DNA of 64,000 nucleotides from Termitidicoccus mucosus (lineage in GTDB: Bacteria; Verrucomicrobiota; Verrucomicrobiia; Opitutales; Opitutaceae). The stretch lies in the NCBI RefSeq assembly GCF_038725785.1, contig NZ_CP109796.1:1798001-1862000 (forward strand). The letters are read 5' to 3'. The notes under the pieces were generated by a model. It saw nothing but the letters and a program-made list of their open reading frames with translations. It had not been told where the DNA came from and did not search any database. Of this stretch, positions 26,353 through 35,597 are shown in pieces. How positions within the stretch are numbered: the stretch's first letter is position 1; each line of letters begins with the position of its first letter. A program made the translations under genes and the position numbers.

Positions 26353-27423
26353 TCACCAGGCGCGCGAGTATTGCGGCGGGCCGAACGACTGCCGCACGCC
26401 CAGCGTCTGCGCGGCGTGCAACGGCCAGTGCGGGTCACGCAATGACTCGCGCCCGATAAGCACGATGTCCGCCCGCCCTTTGCTCACGATGGCTTCCGCC
26501 AGCATCGGGTCCGCAATCAGCCCCACCGCCGCCGTGGCGATGCCCGCCTCCGCGCGGATGCGCTCGCCAAAGGGCACCTGGAAGCCCGGCTTGGGCGCCG
26601 GAACCGCCGCGTCGGGAACCGCGCCGCCCGCGCTCGCGTCGATCAGGTCGACCCCGGCGGCTTTCAGGCGGCGCGCGAGCTCGACCGAGTCCTCAAGCGT
26701 CCACCCGCCATCGGCCCAGTCGGTCGCCGAGATGCGCACGGTGAGCGGCAATTGTTCCGGCCAGACCTGCCGCACGGTTTTCACCGTCTCGAGCAAAAAG
26801 CGCACGCGGTTGTCGAAGGAGCCGCCATAGCCGTCGGTGCGCCGGTTGCTCAACGGCGAATAAAAACTGTGTGCGAGATAGCCGTGCGCCGCGTTAATCT
26901 CCAGCCACTCCACGCCCGCCTGCCGCGCGCGTCCCGCCGCCGCCGCAAACGCCATCTGCGTCTCACAAATTTGCTGTCCGGTCATTTCCGCCGGCACCTT
27001 GGACAAAGCCTCGCCAAAGGGCAGCGCGCTCGGTGCGATGAGCGGCCAGCCTCCCGCGTCGGCGGCGAGATGCGCCCCGCCCTCCCACGGGCGCGCGCAC
27101 GATGCCTTGCGGCCGGCATGCCCGATTTGCAGGCCGGGCACCGCCCCTTGCGCCTTGAGGAAGCGGTTGATTTGCGCCAGCGGCTCGATCTGCCAGTCCG
27201 CCCATAGCCCGAGGTCGTGCGGCGTGATGCGGCCGTTTGCCGCCACCGCCGCAGCCTCCACGATGATCAGTCCCGCCCCGCCCGCCGCCCGCGCCCCGTA
27301 GTGCATCAGATGCCAGTCCCCCGCGATGCCCTCGCTGGCCTGATACTGGCACATCGGCGAGATGCCGATGCGGTTTCGTAGCGTGACTGACTTGAGCTGG
27401 AACGGACTAAAAAGCGTGGACAT
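26353..27423 (-). CDS. namA: NADH:flavin oxidoreductase, YqjM/NamA-type old yellow enzyme
   Basis: A 356-residue TIM-barrel flavoenzyme. The thermophilic-like OYE signatures are present: RIGISPMCQYQA with the FMN-tuning cysteine, LQIGHAGRKAS, and NAAHGYLAHSFYSPLSNRRTDGYGGS holding the active-site His. Members reduce activated C=C bonds of enals, enones and similar stress compounds. Length and motif order match NamA of Bacillus (338 aa). The gene starts the two-gene run with the nitroreductase. Upstream lies a 240-bp gap (27424-27663) in which nothing was recognised. Confidence 0.9.
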   Translation of the reverse strand: MSTLFSPFQLKSVTLRNRIGISPMCQYQASEGIAGDWHLMHYGARAAGGAGLIIVEAAAVAANGRITPHDLGLWADWQIEPLAQINRFLKAQGAVPGLQIGHAGRKASCARPWEGGAHLAADAGGWPLIAPSALPFGEALSKVPAEMTGQQICETQMAFAAAAGRARQAGVEWLEINAAHGYLAHSFYSPLSNRRTDGYGGSFDNRVRFLLETVKTVRQVWPEQLPLTVRISATDWADGGWTLEDSVELARRLKAAGVDLIDASAGGAVPDAAVPAPKPGFQVPFGERIRAEAGIATAAVGLIADPMLAEAIVSKGRADIVLIGRESLRDPHWPLHAAQTLGVRQSFGPPQYSRAW

Positions 27424-27663
27424 GGACTTGCTTGAAACTGCTAACGTTAGGATGGACGGATGACGAGCCTGGAAAGCAACACGATTCAGGCAATTTTATT
27501 GCGAAAAAGCATTTAATCGGATGCCGAACCGCCGCCCGGCGGCATACACGGACCAACGGACCATTTTATGCGCATGGCCAAAACCGATGGTGCAACCAAC
27601 TGGGTTACAAGAGACGCAATATAGTGGGCTATTGTACTTTAATTACCGCGAAAAGCGGTGCGA

Positions 27664-28296
27664 TTATTTCGCGAACGCCTTTTTGAGTTTGTCGATTTTC
27701 GGCCTTATGACCGCCTGGCAGTAACCCTGATTCGGATTCTTTCTGAAATAATCCTGATGGTATTCCTCCGCCCGATAGAACGTCGTGAGCGGCTTGATTT
27801 CCGTCACGATTTTGCCGCCCCACTCCGGGTTGGCCCGCGCCATCGAGGCCTCGGCCGCCTGCCGTTGTGCGTCATCGGCATAAAAAATCACCGAGCGATA
27901 CTGCGTGCCCACATCGGCGCCCTGCCGGTTGAGCGTTGTCGGATCATGGATGACCCAAAAGAAATCGAGCAGCCGGTCGAGCGACACTTTCTCCGGGTCA
28001 AATTCCACCCGCACCACCTCCGCGTGCCCGGTCCGCCCGGTGCAAACCTCCTCGTAAGTCGGGTTTGCCTTGCGCCCGCCCGCGTAGCCGCTCGTCACCG
28101 AAACCACGCCCGACACGAGTTTATACGCCGCCTCGGTACACCAGAAACACCCGCCGCCGAGCACGATGCTCCCGGTCTTGACGGACGCGGGCGCCGCGGC
28201 GGAAACGGCGGAAGTTTCGGGGGGAGACGACGCGGGATCAGCGGCATTGGTCATGGCTGCAAGGATGAACGGGAGAATGAGCCGGAAAAATTTCAT
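27664..28296 (-). CDS. msrA: Exported peptide-methionine (S)-S-oxide reductase
   Basis: A 210-residue MsrA with an N-terminal signal peptide (MKFFRLILPFILAAMTNAA). The catalytic motif GGCFWCTE (about 47-54) and the GYAGG, GHAEVV, DPTTLNRQGADVGTQYRS and EEYHQDY blocks are intact, and a C-terminal resolving cysteine sits in NQGYC. It repairs oxidised methionine, here in periplasmic or secreted proteins. No MsrB neighbour is present. The Tyr-Cys-type ending is typical. Its promoter region is shared with the divergent tRNA gene (gap 28297-28509). Confidence 0.92.
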   Translation of the reverse strand: MKFFRLILPFILAAMTNAADPASSPPETSAVSAAAPASVKTGSIVLGGGCFWCTEAAYKLVSGVVSVTSGYAGGRKANPTYEEVCTGRTGHAEVVRVEFDPEKVSLDRLLDFFWVIHDPTTLNRQGADVGTQYRSVIFYADDAQRQAAEASMARANPEWGGKIVTEIKPLTTFYRAEEYHQDYFRKNPNQGYCQAVIRPKIDKLKKAFAK

Positions 28297-28459
28297 GCAA
28301 AGGCGGACGGCGGCGCCGGCCGAAAAGAGGATTCAAGGAAACGCAGTTCCGTGCCTGCCGCAACCCTTCCTCTCGAAAACCGACGAGCCTTTCCCGATGA
28401 AGCTGCACCGGAGGAGGTTCGCCGGACACCGGGTGGAGCAACTTTCTCAGAAAAAGTCC

Positions 28460-28488
28460 TTGCATTCGCCTCCGGAACCCGGATTCTT
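28460..28488 (+). promoter_or_regulatory. Probable sigma-70 promoter of tRNA-Ala
   Basis: A -35-like TTGCAT (28460-28465) and -10-like ATTCTT (28483-28488) are separated by 17 bp and lie 22 bases before the tRNA 5' end. The fit is moderate; position and spacing support it. Confidence 0.45.
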
Positions 28489-28509
28489 GCCCCTCCTTCA
28501 ACAAGGAAC

Positions 28510-28585
28510 GGGCTCGTAGCTCAGTTGGAAGAGCGCCTCAATGGCATTGAGGAGGTCGTCAGTTCGAACCTGATCGGGTCCACCA
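28510..28585 (+). tRNA. tRNA-Ala (GGC anticodon)
   Basis: The 76-base cloverleaf has a 7-bp acceptor stem (GGGCTCG with CGGGTCC, two G-T pairs), a D arm with GTAGCTCAGTTGGAAGAGC, an anticodon stem CCTCA/TGAGG closing the loop ATGGCAT with anticodon GGC, and a T arm GTCAG-TTCGAAC-CTGAT. The CCA end (28583-28585) is encoded. It reads GCC, a very common alanine codon in this DNA. It is followed at once by an intrinsic terminator. Confidence 0.96.
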
Positions 28586-28593
28586 AATTTCCA

Positions 28594-28626
28594 CCGCCGC
28601 CGGATGCGTCCAGCGGCGGTTTTTTT
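28594..28626 (+). terminator. Rho-independent terminator after tRNA-Ala
   Basis: CCGCCGC (28594-28600) pairs perfectly with GCGGCGG (28613-28619) around a 12-base loop, followed by seven T residues (28620-28626). It begins 9 bases after the tRNA CCA end. The hydrolase gene on the other strand ends 16 bases beyond it. Confidence 0.88.
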
Positions 28627-28641
28627 GGGACCAAACGCTCC

Positions 28642-29106
28642 TCACGAAGATGCCGCCGCCACGGTGACAATCCACCCAAACGCAGCGGTGGCATCGGACA
28701 CCACGTAGGTCTCGTAGCCAAGATTTCCGGCCATGCGCGCCGTGGTCGAGACGCAGTGCGGCGTGATCAGCCCGACGATGACCACGCGCTTGATTCCCCG
28801 GGCCGAGAGGCGTTCGTGCAGGTCGGTCCCGATAAACGCGCTGTTTACGGTTTTGCCGATGACCGGTTCGCCCGGATGCGGACGGACAATCTGCTTTATA
28901 TTATTGCCCGCGCCGCCGGGATGCAGCGGGCAATCCGGCTCGGGAGAGTCATGCCGGACATGAAAGACCGGCCATTTGTTTTCGCGCCAGATGAATAATA
29001 ATCGCGCCGCCACGGTTTCGGCCTGCCGGTTGTTCCGATGCCCCCACTTTTGGGCATCGAAACCCTCCTGGATGTCGACAAGCAATAAAGCGGGCTTCGT
29101 CGTCAT
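28642..29106 (-). CDS. Isochorismatase-like cysteine hydrolase, C-terminally truncated
   Basis: A 154-residue protein. The family catalytic triad is visible: Asp in [10 protein letters not shown] (about 11), Lys in [10 protein letters not shown] (about 83) and Cys in [14 protein letters not shown] (about 117). Members hydrolyse amides or isochorismate-like ethers in the cytoplasm. The family usually continues some 25-30 residues past the DATAAF block; here the protein ends DATAAF then an unrelated [11 protein letters not shown], with the stop lying 16 bp from the tRNA-Ala terminator. This suggests loss of the C-terminus by a rearrangement at that junction; the missing part was not found in other frames nearby. 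It may still fold, or be a decaying gene. Confidence 0.75.
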   Translation of the reverse strand: MTTKPALLLVDIQEGFDAQKWGHRNNRQAETVAARLLFIWRENKWPVFHVRHDSPEPDCPLHPGGAGNNIKQIVRPHPGEPVIGKTVNSAFIGTDLHERLSARGIKRVVIVGLITPHCVSTTARMAGNLGYETYVVSDATAAFGWIVTVAAASS

Positions 29107-29246
29107 GCCATTTTTCAGCGGGAGGACGTTTGCGCGAATATAGTGAGTTTATTTGGGTTCCCCGCCATTTTGAGTGGTTGTTTTCCAGACATCGAAAACC
29201 GCGACGACCCCATATTATCTTCCCAATCGCATGTGCTTCAGGCCGC

Positions 29247-30512
29247 TCACCTCGCGATGAGTTTCAAAAATTCCTCGTTGGTCTTCGTCTTCGAGAGGCG
29301 GGCGATCATGGTTTCGGTCGCTTCCTCGATGCGCTGCTGGACGAGGGCGCGGCGGAAGAAATGGATTCCCTCCAGGCTCTTCGCGTCGATCAGCAATTCC
29401 TCGCGGCGGGTGCCGGAGCTGGCGATGTTGATGGCGGGCCAGAGGCGCATCTCGGCGCACTTGCGGTCAAGGACAAGCTCCATGTTGCCGGTGCCTTTGA
29501 ACTCTTGGAAGATGATGTCGTCCATGCGGCTGCCGGTCTCGACGAGCACGGAGGCGACGATGGTGAGCGAGCCGGCTTCCTCGGTGTTGCGGGCGGCGGC
29601 GAAAAGCTGGCGGGGCTTTTCCATGGCGCGGGAATCAATGCCGCCGGACATGGTTTTGCCGCCGCTGCGGGCGTTGTTGTGCGCGCGGGCGAGGCGGGTG
29701 ATGGAGTCGAGGAAGAGGACGACATCCTTGCCGGTCTCGACGAGGCGCTTGGCGCGCTCGATGCAGATGTCGGCGACGCGGATGTGGTTTTCGAGCTGCT
29801 CGTCGTTGGAGGACGCCCAGATTTCGGCGGGAACGGAGCGTTTGAAATCAGTCACCTCCTCGGGGCGCTCGTCCACGAGGAGAATCATGACGTGGCACTC
29901 GGGGTTGTTTTCGAGGACGCCGAGGGCCATGTCGCGGAGCAGCGTGGTTTTGCCGGTGCGCGGCGGCGCGACGATGAGGCCGCGGGTGCCTTTGCCGACG
30001 GGGCAGAAGAGGTCCACGGCGCGGGTGGTCATGCGGCCGTCCTTGGTCTCCATGCGCAGGTGCTTGTCGGGCGAGACGGTCGTGAGGGAGGTGAATTCGA
30101 ACTTGCGGCGGCGTTCGTCGATGTCGAGGCCGTCCACTTTTTCGATGAAGCGCATCTTGGGATTGGGAAATTTCCCCTCGGCGGGATAGGCGGTGCCGGA
30201 GATGAGGGAGCCGGCGCGGAGCTTGAAGCGGCGGATGAGATCCTTCGGGACAAAGACGTCGATGGGGCGGCGTTTGCCGAAGCGGGAGAGGTCAAGGAGC
30301 TGGCCGTTGCCGCCTTTCTGGGTGTCGATGTCGAGAATGCCTTCGACCGGGACGGTGTTGTCGGGCTTTTGCGGTTTTTGCGGAGCGGGCGCGGACGGGG
30401 AGGCGTCGCCGCCGGTGTTCGCAGGCGCGGAGGTCTGTTCGGCGGCGGCGGCAACGCCGGCGTCGGGGGTGATGTTGGTTTTGTCCGCGGAAGCGGGGGT
30501 GTTGTTTTCCAT
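29247..30512 (-). CDS. rho: Transcription termination factor Rho
   Basis: A 421-residue hexameric RNA helicase. The first ~50 residues are an Ala/Pro/Thr-rich low-complexity tail. Next come the Rho N-domain (GILDIDTQKGGNGQLLDL) and RNA-binding domain, then the ATPase with Walker A APPRTGKTTLL (about 183-193), the LLVDERPEEVTD block, Walker B VVLFLDSITR and the Q-loop ARSGGKTMSGGID. It ends transcription at C-rich unstructured RNA. The gene is divergent from acs across a 108-bp gap. Rho-dependent termination fits the rarity of T-tailed hairpins elsewhere in the window. Confidence 0.97.
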   Translation of the reverse strand: MENNTPASADKTNITPDAGVAAAAEQTSAPANTGGDASPSAPAPQKPQKPDNTVPVEGILDIDTQKGGNGQLLDLSRFGKRRPIDVFVPKDLIRRFKLRAGSLISGTAYPAEGKFPNPKMRFIEKVDGLDIDERRRKFEFTSLTTVSPDKHLRMETKDGRMTTRAVDLFCPVGKGTRGLIVAPPRTGKTTLLRDMALGVLENNPECHVMILLVDERPEEVTDFKRSVPAEIWASSNDEQLENHIRVADICIERAKRLVETGKDVVLFLDSITRLARAHNNARSGGKTMSGGIDSRAMEKPRQLFAAARNTEEAGSLTIVASVLVETGSRMDDIIFQEFKGTGNMELVLDRKCAEMRLWPAINIASSGTRREELLIDAKSLEGIHFFRRALVQQRIEEATETMIARLSKTKTNEEFLKLIAR

Positions 30513-30620
30513 GGTTATAGAGTGTGTGGTTCTAGCAAAATTTGAGTGAATGTGGCCCGGTCGTTTGACGCATGAAGCTCCGGGGAGGACATAGGGGGCG
30601 TTTTACAATTACCCAAACCT

Positions 30621-32600
30621 ATGCCCAAACCAGTTACGAACGTGATGGACCAAACGATCACCTCGGTTTCCCGTGAACACCGGATTTTCAGGCCCTCAGC
30701 CGAATTTCAGCGCCAAGCCAATCTTGGGAGTCTTTCGGCTTATAAGAAGCTCTATGAGGAATCTGTCAATAGCCCAGAGAAGTTTTGGCGGCGGGAGGCG
30801 GAGTCCCACCTGGTGTGGAGGAAGCGGTTCACGGACGTGCTGAAGTGGACCCCGCCGCATGCCAAGTGGTTCACAGGAGGACGGTTAAACATTGCCGAGA
30901 ACTGCCTCGACCGGCACCTGGGAACGGCGCGGGAAAACAAGGCCGCGATTATTTTCGAAGGCGAGCCGGGCGACGTGCGCACGATCACCTACCGCCAGCT
31001 TTTGTTTCACGTGAGCCGGCTGGCCCACGTGTTCGAAAACCTGGGTCTGAACGCGGGCGACCGCGTGGCCATCTACCTGCCGATGGTGCCGGAGGCCATC
31101 GTGGCGATGCTGGCGTGCGCGCGTATCGGCGCGGTGCATACGGTGGTGTTCGGCGGGTTCAGCCCGGAGGCCCTCAAGGCGCGCATCAACGACTGCAAGG
31201 CGCGCCTAGTCATCACGGCGGACGGCGGCTGGCGACGCGGCAAGATCGTCGAACTCAAAGCCAACGTGGACAAGGCGCTCGAGGGCGCGCCGAGCGTGCA
31301 GACGGTGCTGGTGCTGCGGCGCTGCCGCAACGAGGTCAGCATGCGCGACGGGCGTGACATCTGGTGGCACGAGGCCTGGGAGGGCGGCCCGAACATCCAC
31401 AAGGCCAAGGCGTTCGACAGCGAGCATCCGCTGTTCATATTATATACGAGCGGCAGCACGGGAAAGCCCAAGGGCGTGCTGCACACGAGCGCGGGTTTCC
31501 TGCTCGGGGCAAAGATGACCGCGCAGCATGTTTTCGACTTGAAGGAAAACGACCGCTATTTCTGCTCGGCCGACATCGGCTGGATAACGGGCCACAGTTA
31601 TGTCGTTTACGGCCTGCTGTCGAACGGGGCCACGGTATTCATCTACGAGGGCGCGCCGAATCACCCGGAGCCGGACCGCTTCTGGCGGATGATAGACCGG
31701 CACGGGCTCACCATACTCTACACGGCGCCGACCGCGATCCGCGCGTTCATGCGCTGGGGCGACAATTATGTGCTGCGGCACCGGCTGGACTCGCTGCGGT
31801 TGCTGGGCTCGGTGGGCGAGCCGATCAACCCCGAGGCATGGATGTGGTATCACACCATGATCGGCAAGAAACGCTGCCCCATCGTGGACACGTGGTGGCA
31901 GACGGAGACGGGCGCGATCATGATCACGCCGCTGCCGGGGGCGACCCCGCTCAAGCCGGGCTCGGCCACGCTGCCGTTCTTCGGCGTGGTGCCGAAGGTG
32001 GTGGATTCGCTCGGGCACGAAGTGCCGCGCGGCACGGGCGGCAAGCTGGTCATCACGCGCCCGTGGCCGTCGATGCTGCGGACGCTCTGGGGCGAGGACG
32101 ATCGCTACAAGCGCGGCTACTGGGGCGAATTTCCCGGACACGAGGACTACTATTTCACCGGCGATGGAGCGCGCCAGGACAAGGACGGCTATTTCTGGAT
32201 CGTGGGTCGCATCGACGACGTGCTCAACATTTCGGGGCACCGCCTCGGCACGGCGGAGGTGGAGAGCGCGCTGGTGTCGCACCCGGCGGTCGCCGAGGCC
32301 GCCGCCGTGGGCAAGCCCGACGACCTCAAGGGCCAGTCGCTGGTGGTGTTCGTGACCCTGAAGGCCGGCATCCCGCCGGGCGATGCGCTCAAGGAGGAGT
32401 TGCGCGCGCACGTGGCGGGGGAAATCGGCGCGATGGCGCGGCCCGACCAGATACGTTTCGCAGCGGGACTGCCGAAGACGCGCAGCGGAAAAATCATGCG
32501 GCGCATCCTGAAGGAAATCGCGACCGGCGGCGAAGTGCGCGGCGACACGACGACGCTGGAGGACTTTTCCGTGGTCGCGAGCTTGCAGGCCGAGGAGTGA
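30621..32600 (+). CDS. acs: Acetyl-coenzyme A synthetase (AMP-forming)
   Basis: A 659-residue ANL-superfamily enzyme of usual Acs length. N-terminal Acs-type cap ([34 protein letters not shown]), P-loop [11 protein letters not shown] (about 274), the acetate-pocket block [11 protein letters not shown] (about 424), the hinge region [18 protein letters not shown], and the C-terminal [13 protein letters not shown] with the lysine commonly acetylated for control. It activates acetate (possibly propionate) to acyl-CoA. It is a single gene, transcribed towards the pyruvyl-transferase-like gene. Confidence 0.94.
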   Translation: MPKPVTNVMDQTITSVSREHRIFRPSAEFQRQANLGSLSAYKKLYEESVNSPEKFWRREAESHLVWRKRFTDVLKWTPPHAKWFTGGRLNIAENCLDRHLGTARENKAAIIFEGEPGDVRTITYRQLLFHVSRLAHVFENLGLNAGDRVAIYLPMVPEAIVAMLACARIGAVHTVVFGGFSPEALKARINDCKARLVITADGGWRRGKIVELKANVDKALEGAPSVQTVLVLRRCRNEVSMRDGRDIWWHEAWEGGPNIHKAKAFDSEHPLFILYTSGSTGKPKGVLHTSAGFLLGAKMTAQHVFDLKENDRYFCSADIGWITGHSYVVYGLLSNGATVFIYEGAPNHPEPDRFWRMIDRHGLTILYTAPTAIRAFMRWGDNYVLRHRLDSLRLLGSVGEPINPEAWMWYHTMIGKKRCPIVDTWWQTETGAIMITPLPGATPLKPGSATLPFFGVVPKVVDSLGHEVPRGTGGKLVITRPWPSMLRTLWGEDDRYKRGYWGEFPGHEDYYFTGDGARQDKDGYFWIVGRIDDVLNISGHRLGTAEVESALVSHPAVAEAAAVGKPDDLKGQSLVVFVTLKAGIPPGDALKEELRAHVAGEIGAMARPDQIRFAAGLPKTRSGKIMRRILKEIATGGEVRGDTTTLEDFSVVASLQAEE

Positions 32601-32652
32601 GACCGCCCGCGCCGCCCAACCAGTCGATCCAAAGCGGCCCGAAAGTTCGCTT

Positions 32653-33927
32653 CTACTTCCGGGCAGGCCCGGCGTCCAGGGTGAGGCAGGATCGCAAGGC
32701 TGCCATCGTCATCGCCTGTCGCGCCTGCACGAACGCGCGCGCCTGCCGTGCCTTGGCTCTCGCCGCCGAGGGGTCGCGCGCCATCGCCAATACGGTCGCG
32801 GCGATGCGGGCGCGATCGGATGCGTTGTCCAGGTCAAAAAGCCAGTCGCCAAGCCCGATGTCGCGCCACATGTAGCCTTTGGTGGTCTGTTCCGCGAAAC
32901 GGCACACAATGGCGGGAATGCCATGTCCCACACAAAGGATCGGACTGTGCATTTCGTTGCCAAAAAGCCCGGCGGAGCGGAGGTAGGTGCTGGTCGCCTC
33001 GTCCGTGAGCCAATACGTCGGACGCCAGACCACGCGCGGCTTTATATCGTCCGGCAACGGATCGACCAGCAACTCCTTGCCGGTGGCCATCTGGGTGGAG
33101 TCTTCCGGACAGACAAGGACTTTCAGGTCCGTCCGCCGGACCACTTCGACGATGGCGTCCCGCAGCGGCGCATGATCGTGCTCCTTCATCTCCTCGTTGC
33201 GGCGATGCTTCGCCGGGTCGAAAGTATACCGGGGGTTGATCTGCCAATAGGGCGCATTGCGAAGATTCGGGATGCAGCAGAGATACTTCCCTTCCTGGAG
33301 CCGGTGTTCGCGGAGAAACGCATCCGCGGCATCGTCATTCCGCACATCCGACGCGAACGCGGCATCGGGGCCGAAATCCACCACCGGCGCGGCAATACCG
33401 GCGGCCCGGACGACCTCGAGCGACACGGAGTCGCGCAAAAACACAAAACTGGCCCCATCGAGCAGCTCGCGCGTGTGCTCGTCGAGCCCGTTGTTCTTCA
33501 TGATCTTCATGCCTGGATCGCCGGCGGGCGCCATCGTTATGCCATAGACTCCGTAGGGTTTGCGAACGTGGCTGCGCCAGTAATCGATGTCACGGTGCGC
33601 AACCAGATAAGGCCCGGAGCCGTGGAGCAGGAAATCGCCGGTTTCGATGACTGCATGGTCCCGCGTTATGACCAGTCGCGGGAAGCGGCGCCGCAACATG
33701 GCTTCGACTCCGTCGCCGACGTTGCTTGGCCAGAGGATCACCTCGGCTTCGGGCAGGAATTTCTCCAGCAACGCAAGGAGTCCCGGCGTATGGGCGATAT
33801 CGCCGATGTTCGCAGTCTTCCACGACGAGCGCAGTACGATTTTCGGCGACTGCTTGCGGACGGCGGCACGCAACGCCACGCCGAGAGATGCGAACAAGGA
33901 GGTAAGAAGAAAGGATCGCCGGGTCAC
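32653..33927 (-). CDS. Polysaccharide pyruvyl transferase family protein with export signal
   Basis: A 424-residue protein. The N-terminus TRRSFLLTSLFASLGVALRAA looks like a Tat signal (twin Arg). The rest matches the pyruvyl transferase family: SWKTANIGDIAHTPG near the start, LLHGSGPYLVAHRDIDYWR, FLRDSVSLEVVRAAG, DFGPDAAFA, and a late NEMHSPILCVGHGIPAIV. Known members add ketal pyruvate from PEP to glycans in the cytoplasm, so an exported form is puzzling; it may act as a glycan-binding or hydrolytic relative. It is convergent with acs and stands alone. Confidence 0.75.
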   Translation of the reverse strand: MTRRSFLLTSLFASLGVALRAAVRKQSPKIVLRSSWKTANIGDIAHTPGLLALLEKFLPEAEVILWPSNVGDGVEAMLRRRFPRLVITRDHAVIETGDFLLHGSGPYLVAHRDIDYWRSHVRKPYGVYGITMAPAGDPGMKIMKNNGLDEHTRELLDGASFVFLRDSVSLEVVRAAGIAAPVVDFGPDAAFASDVRNDDAADAFLREHRLQEGKYLCCIPNLRNAPYWQINPRYTFDPAKHRRNEEMKEHDHAPLRDAIVEVVRRTDLKVLVCPEDSTQMATGKELLVDPLPDDIKPRVVWRPTYWLTDEATSTYLRSAGLFGNEMHSPILCVGHGIPAIVCRFAEQTTKGYMWRDIGLGDWLFDLDNASDRARIAATVLAMARDPSAARAKARQARAFVQARQAMTMAALRSCLTLDAGPARK

Positions 33928-34069
33928 GATGGATTCGAAACGGAAGTTTCTATAAACAGAGTGTCAACTAATTTAATATATCAAAGCATTTGAATAAAAT
34001 TGCAGCCACACTGGGCAAACCGGTTTCTGGCGTCGTGTGCGCTGGCGGACAGGGATGCCTGTGCCACCT

Positions 34070-34747
34070 TCACTTCACCAGCGGGCGCAGGAGTTTTGTC
34101 CACACCGCATATCCCGCCTCGTTCATGTGCAGCTTGTCCTTGCGATAGTATTCCGGGCGCACGGTGCCGTCGGGGGAGAGGATTGCGCTGTTCATGTCGA
34201 CGTATGTCAGGCGCGGGTCGGAGTGGCAGAAGGCGGAGATGTAGGTGTTGGCGAGCGCGGTTTCGGCGCGGTGCTTCCAGCGTGATTCGACGAAGGGCAG
34301 CGAAATGAAAATGACGCGTGTTTCGGGGAGGGCTTGGTGGAGTTTGGCGCAGAGTTCGCGGAAATCGGCGGCGACTTGCTCGGCGGTGACTCCGGAACTG
34401 ATGTCATTGCCACCGGCGAAAAACACGACCAGACGCGGCCTGGATGGCATGACCAGTCTGTCGAAATAATAAATGCTGTCGGAGATTTGGGAACCGCCGA
34501 AACCGCGGTTGAGGAGCGGCACGCCGGGGAAGTCTTCGGCGAGGGTTTTCCAGAGGCGGATGCTGGAGCTGCCGAGGAAGAGCACGCCGTTTGGTTTCGG
34601 GGGATTTGTGCGGTCTTGTTCTTCGAACGCGGCCATGGCTTTTTCCCAGCGCGCGGGATCGCCGGCGGCGAAGAGGGTGGCGTGCGCGAGGGTGAGGGCG
34701 AAAAACAGGGCGGCGAGGAGGAGGGTTTTTTGCGGGTGCGTTTTCAT
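34070..34747 (-). CDS. Secreted SGNH/GDSL hydrolase
   Basis: A 225-residue esterase from 34747, which starts a signal peptide (MKTHPQKTLLLAALFFALTLAHATLFA). SGNH blocks: FLGSSSIRLW (nucleophile; GSSS instead of GDS), NRGFGGSQISD (Gly), FFAGGNDIS (Asn) and the catalytic DKLHMNEAGY (Asp-His). It likely removes acetyl or other acyl groups from glycans or lysophospholipids. The gene stands 139 bp downstream of the response regulator gene on the same strand and might be read through from it. The frame extends to 34873 without a plausible signal. Confidence 0.86.
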   Translation of the reverse strand: MKTHPQKTLLLAALFFALTLAHATLFAAGDPARWEKAMAAFEEQDRTNPPKPNGVLFLGSSSIRLWKTLAEDFPGVPLLNRGFGGSQISDSIYYFDRLVMPSRPRLVVFFAGGNDISSGVTAEQVAADFRELCAKLHQALPETRVIFISLPFVESRWKHRAETALANTYISAFCHSDPRLTYVDMNSAILSPDGTVRPEYYRKDKLHMNEAGYAVWTKLLRPLVK

Positions 34748-34886
34748 TGGATTCGGAGAAATTTCATGACGACGGTATTCATCGTGCCGGGGGATACGCG
34801 ATTGAAATAAATATGCGCGGTTTCGGCCTCGAAACGGGCGCCACGGGCGGCGGGGCTTCGTGCCTGCCGCCAAATGAATACCGCGC

Positions 34887-35597
34887 CTACGCGAGGCGCT
34901 GGAAATATTTCGCCGTCGCCTGGCTGCGCGAATGCACGTGCAGTTTCTCGTAGATGCGGCGCGTGTAGGTTTTCACCGTGAACACGCTCAGGCCCAGCTT
35001 GTCCGCGATTTCCTTGTAGAGGAAGCCTTGCGCCAGCATGCCGAGGATTTCCTGTTCGCGCTCGGAGAGGGCGGCGATTTCCTGGTTCGCCCCCGCCTCG
35101 GGCGAGCCCGCCGGACCAGGCGCGGACGCCGACGGCTGCGCGAAGGAGTGCACGACCTTGCGCGCGATCGCGCTGCTCATCGGCGAGCCGCCCTCGTGCA
35201 CCTGCTGGATGCCGGCGATGAGTTCCTCGCGGCTCGTGCTCTTGAGCAGATAGCCAGTCGCCCCGGCGGCGAGCGCATTGAAGATGTTGTCCGTGTCGTC
35301 ATACACGGTGAGCATCAGGAATTGCGTTTGCGGGAGCAGGGGCTTGAGACGCCGCACGCATTCGACGCCGCTGATTTTCGGCAGGTTGATGTCCATCAGC
35401 ACGACGTCGGGCTTTTGCGCGGGCAGCGCGGCGATGGCGCTTTCGCCTTCGGGAAAATCGCTGACGAGCCGCATCGCGGGCGCATGGCCGATGATGTTGC
35501 CGAGTATCCGGCGCGTCTGCGAGTCGTCCTCGACGATGGAGATGCGGATGGGTCCGGCGGAGGCATCGGGCGCAGGGTGTGATGACTCGGGGCTCAT
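34887..35597 (-). CDS. NarL/LuxR-type response regulator
   Basis: A 236-residue two-component regulator. Receiver domain (residues about 17-135) with acidic VEDD, phospho-acceptor Asp in VLMDINLP (about 69), Thr in MLTVYDD and Lys in YLLKST. After an Ala/Pro-rich linker comes a LuxR-type helix-turn-helix (LSEREQEILGMLAQG ... YKEIADKLGLSVFTVKTYTRRIYEKL). Its start overlaps the kinase gene stop by four bases, so the pair is co-translated. Targets are unknown; nearby glycan genes are candidates. Confidence 0.93.
   Translation of the reverse strand: MSPESSHPAPDASAGPIRISIVEDDSQTRRILGNIIGHAPAMRLVSDFPEGESAIAALPAQKPDVVLMDINLPKISGVECVRRLKPLLPQTQFLMLTVYDDTDNIFNALAAGATGYLLKSTSREELIAGIQQVHEGGSPMSSAIARKVVHSFAQPSASAPGPAGSPEAGANQEIAALSEREQEILGMLAQGFLYKEIADKLGLSVFTVKTYTRRIYEKLHVHSRSQATAKYFQRLA

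Noticed and set aside
27424-27663. Small open frames (up to 84 residues) between namA and msrA
   Set aside because: No ribosome site, atypical composition and no recognisable motif; treated as non-coding.
28510-28585. tRNA-Ala as attachment site of an integrated island
   Set aside because: No integrase gene and no duplicated tRNA 3' end were seen in the window; only the truncated neighbour hints at rearrangement.
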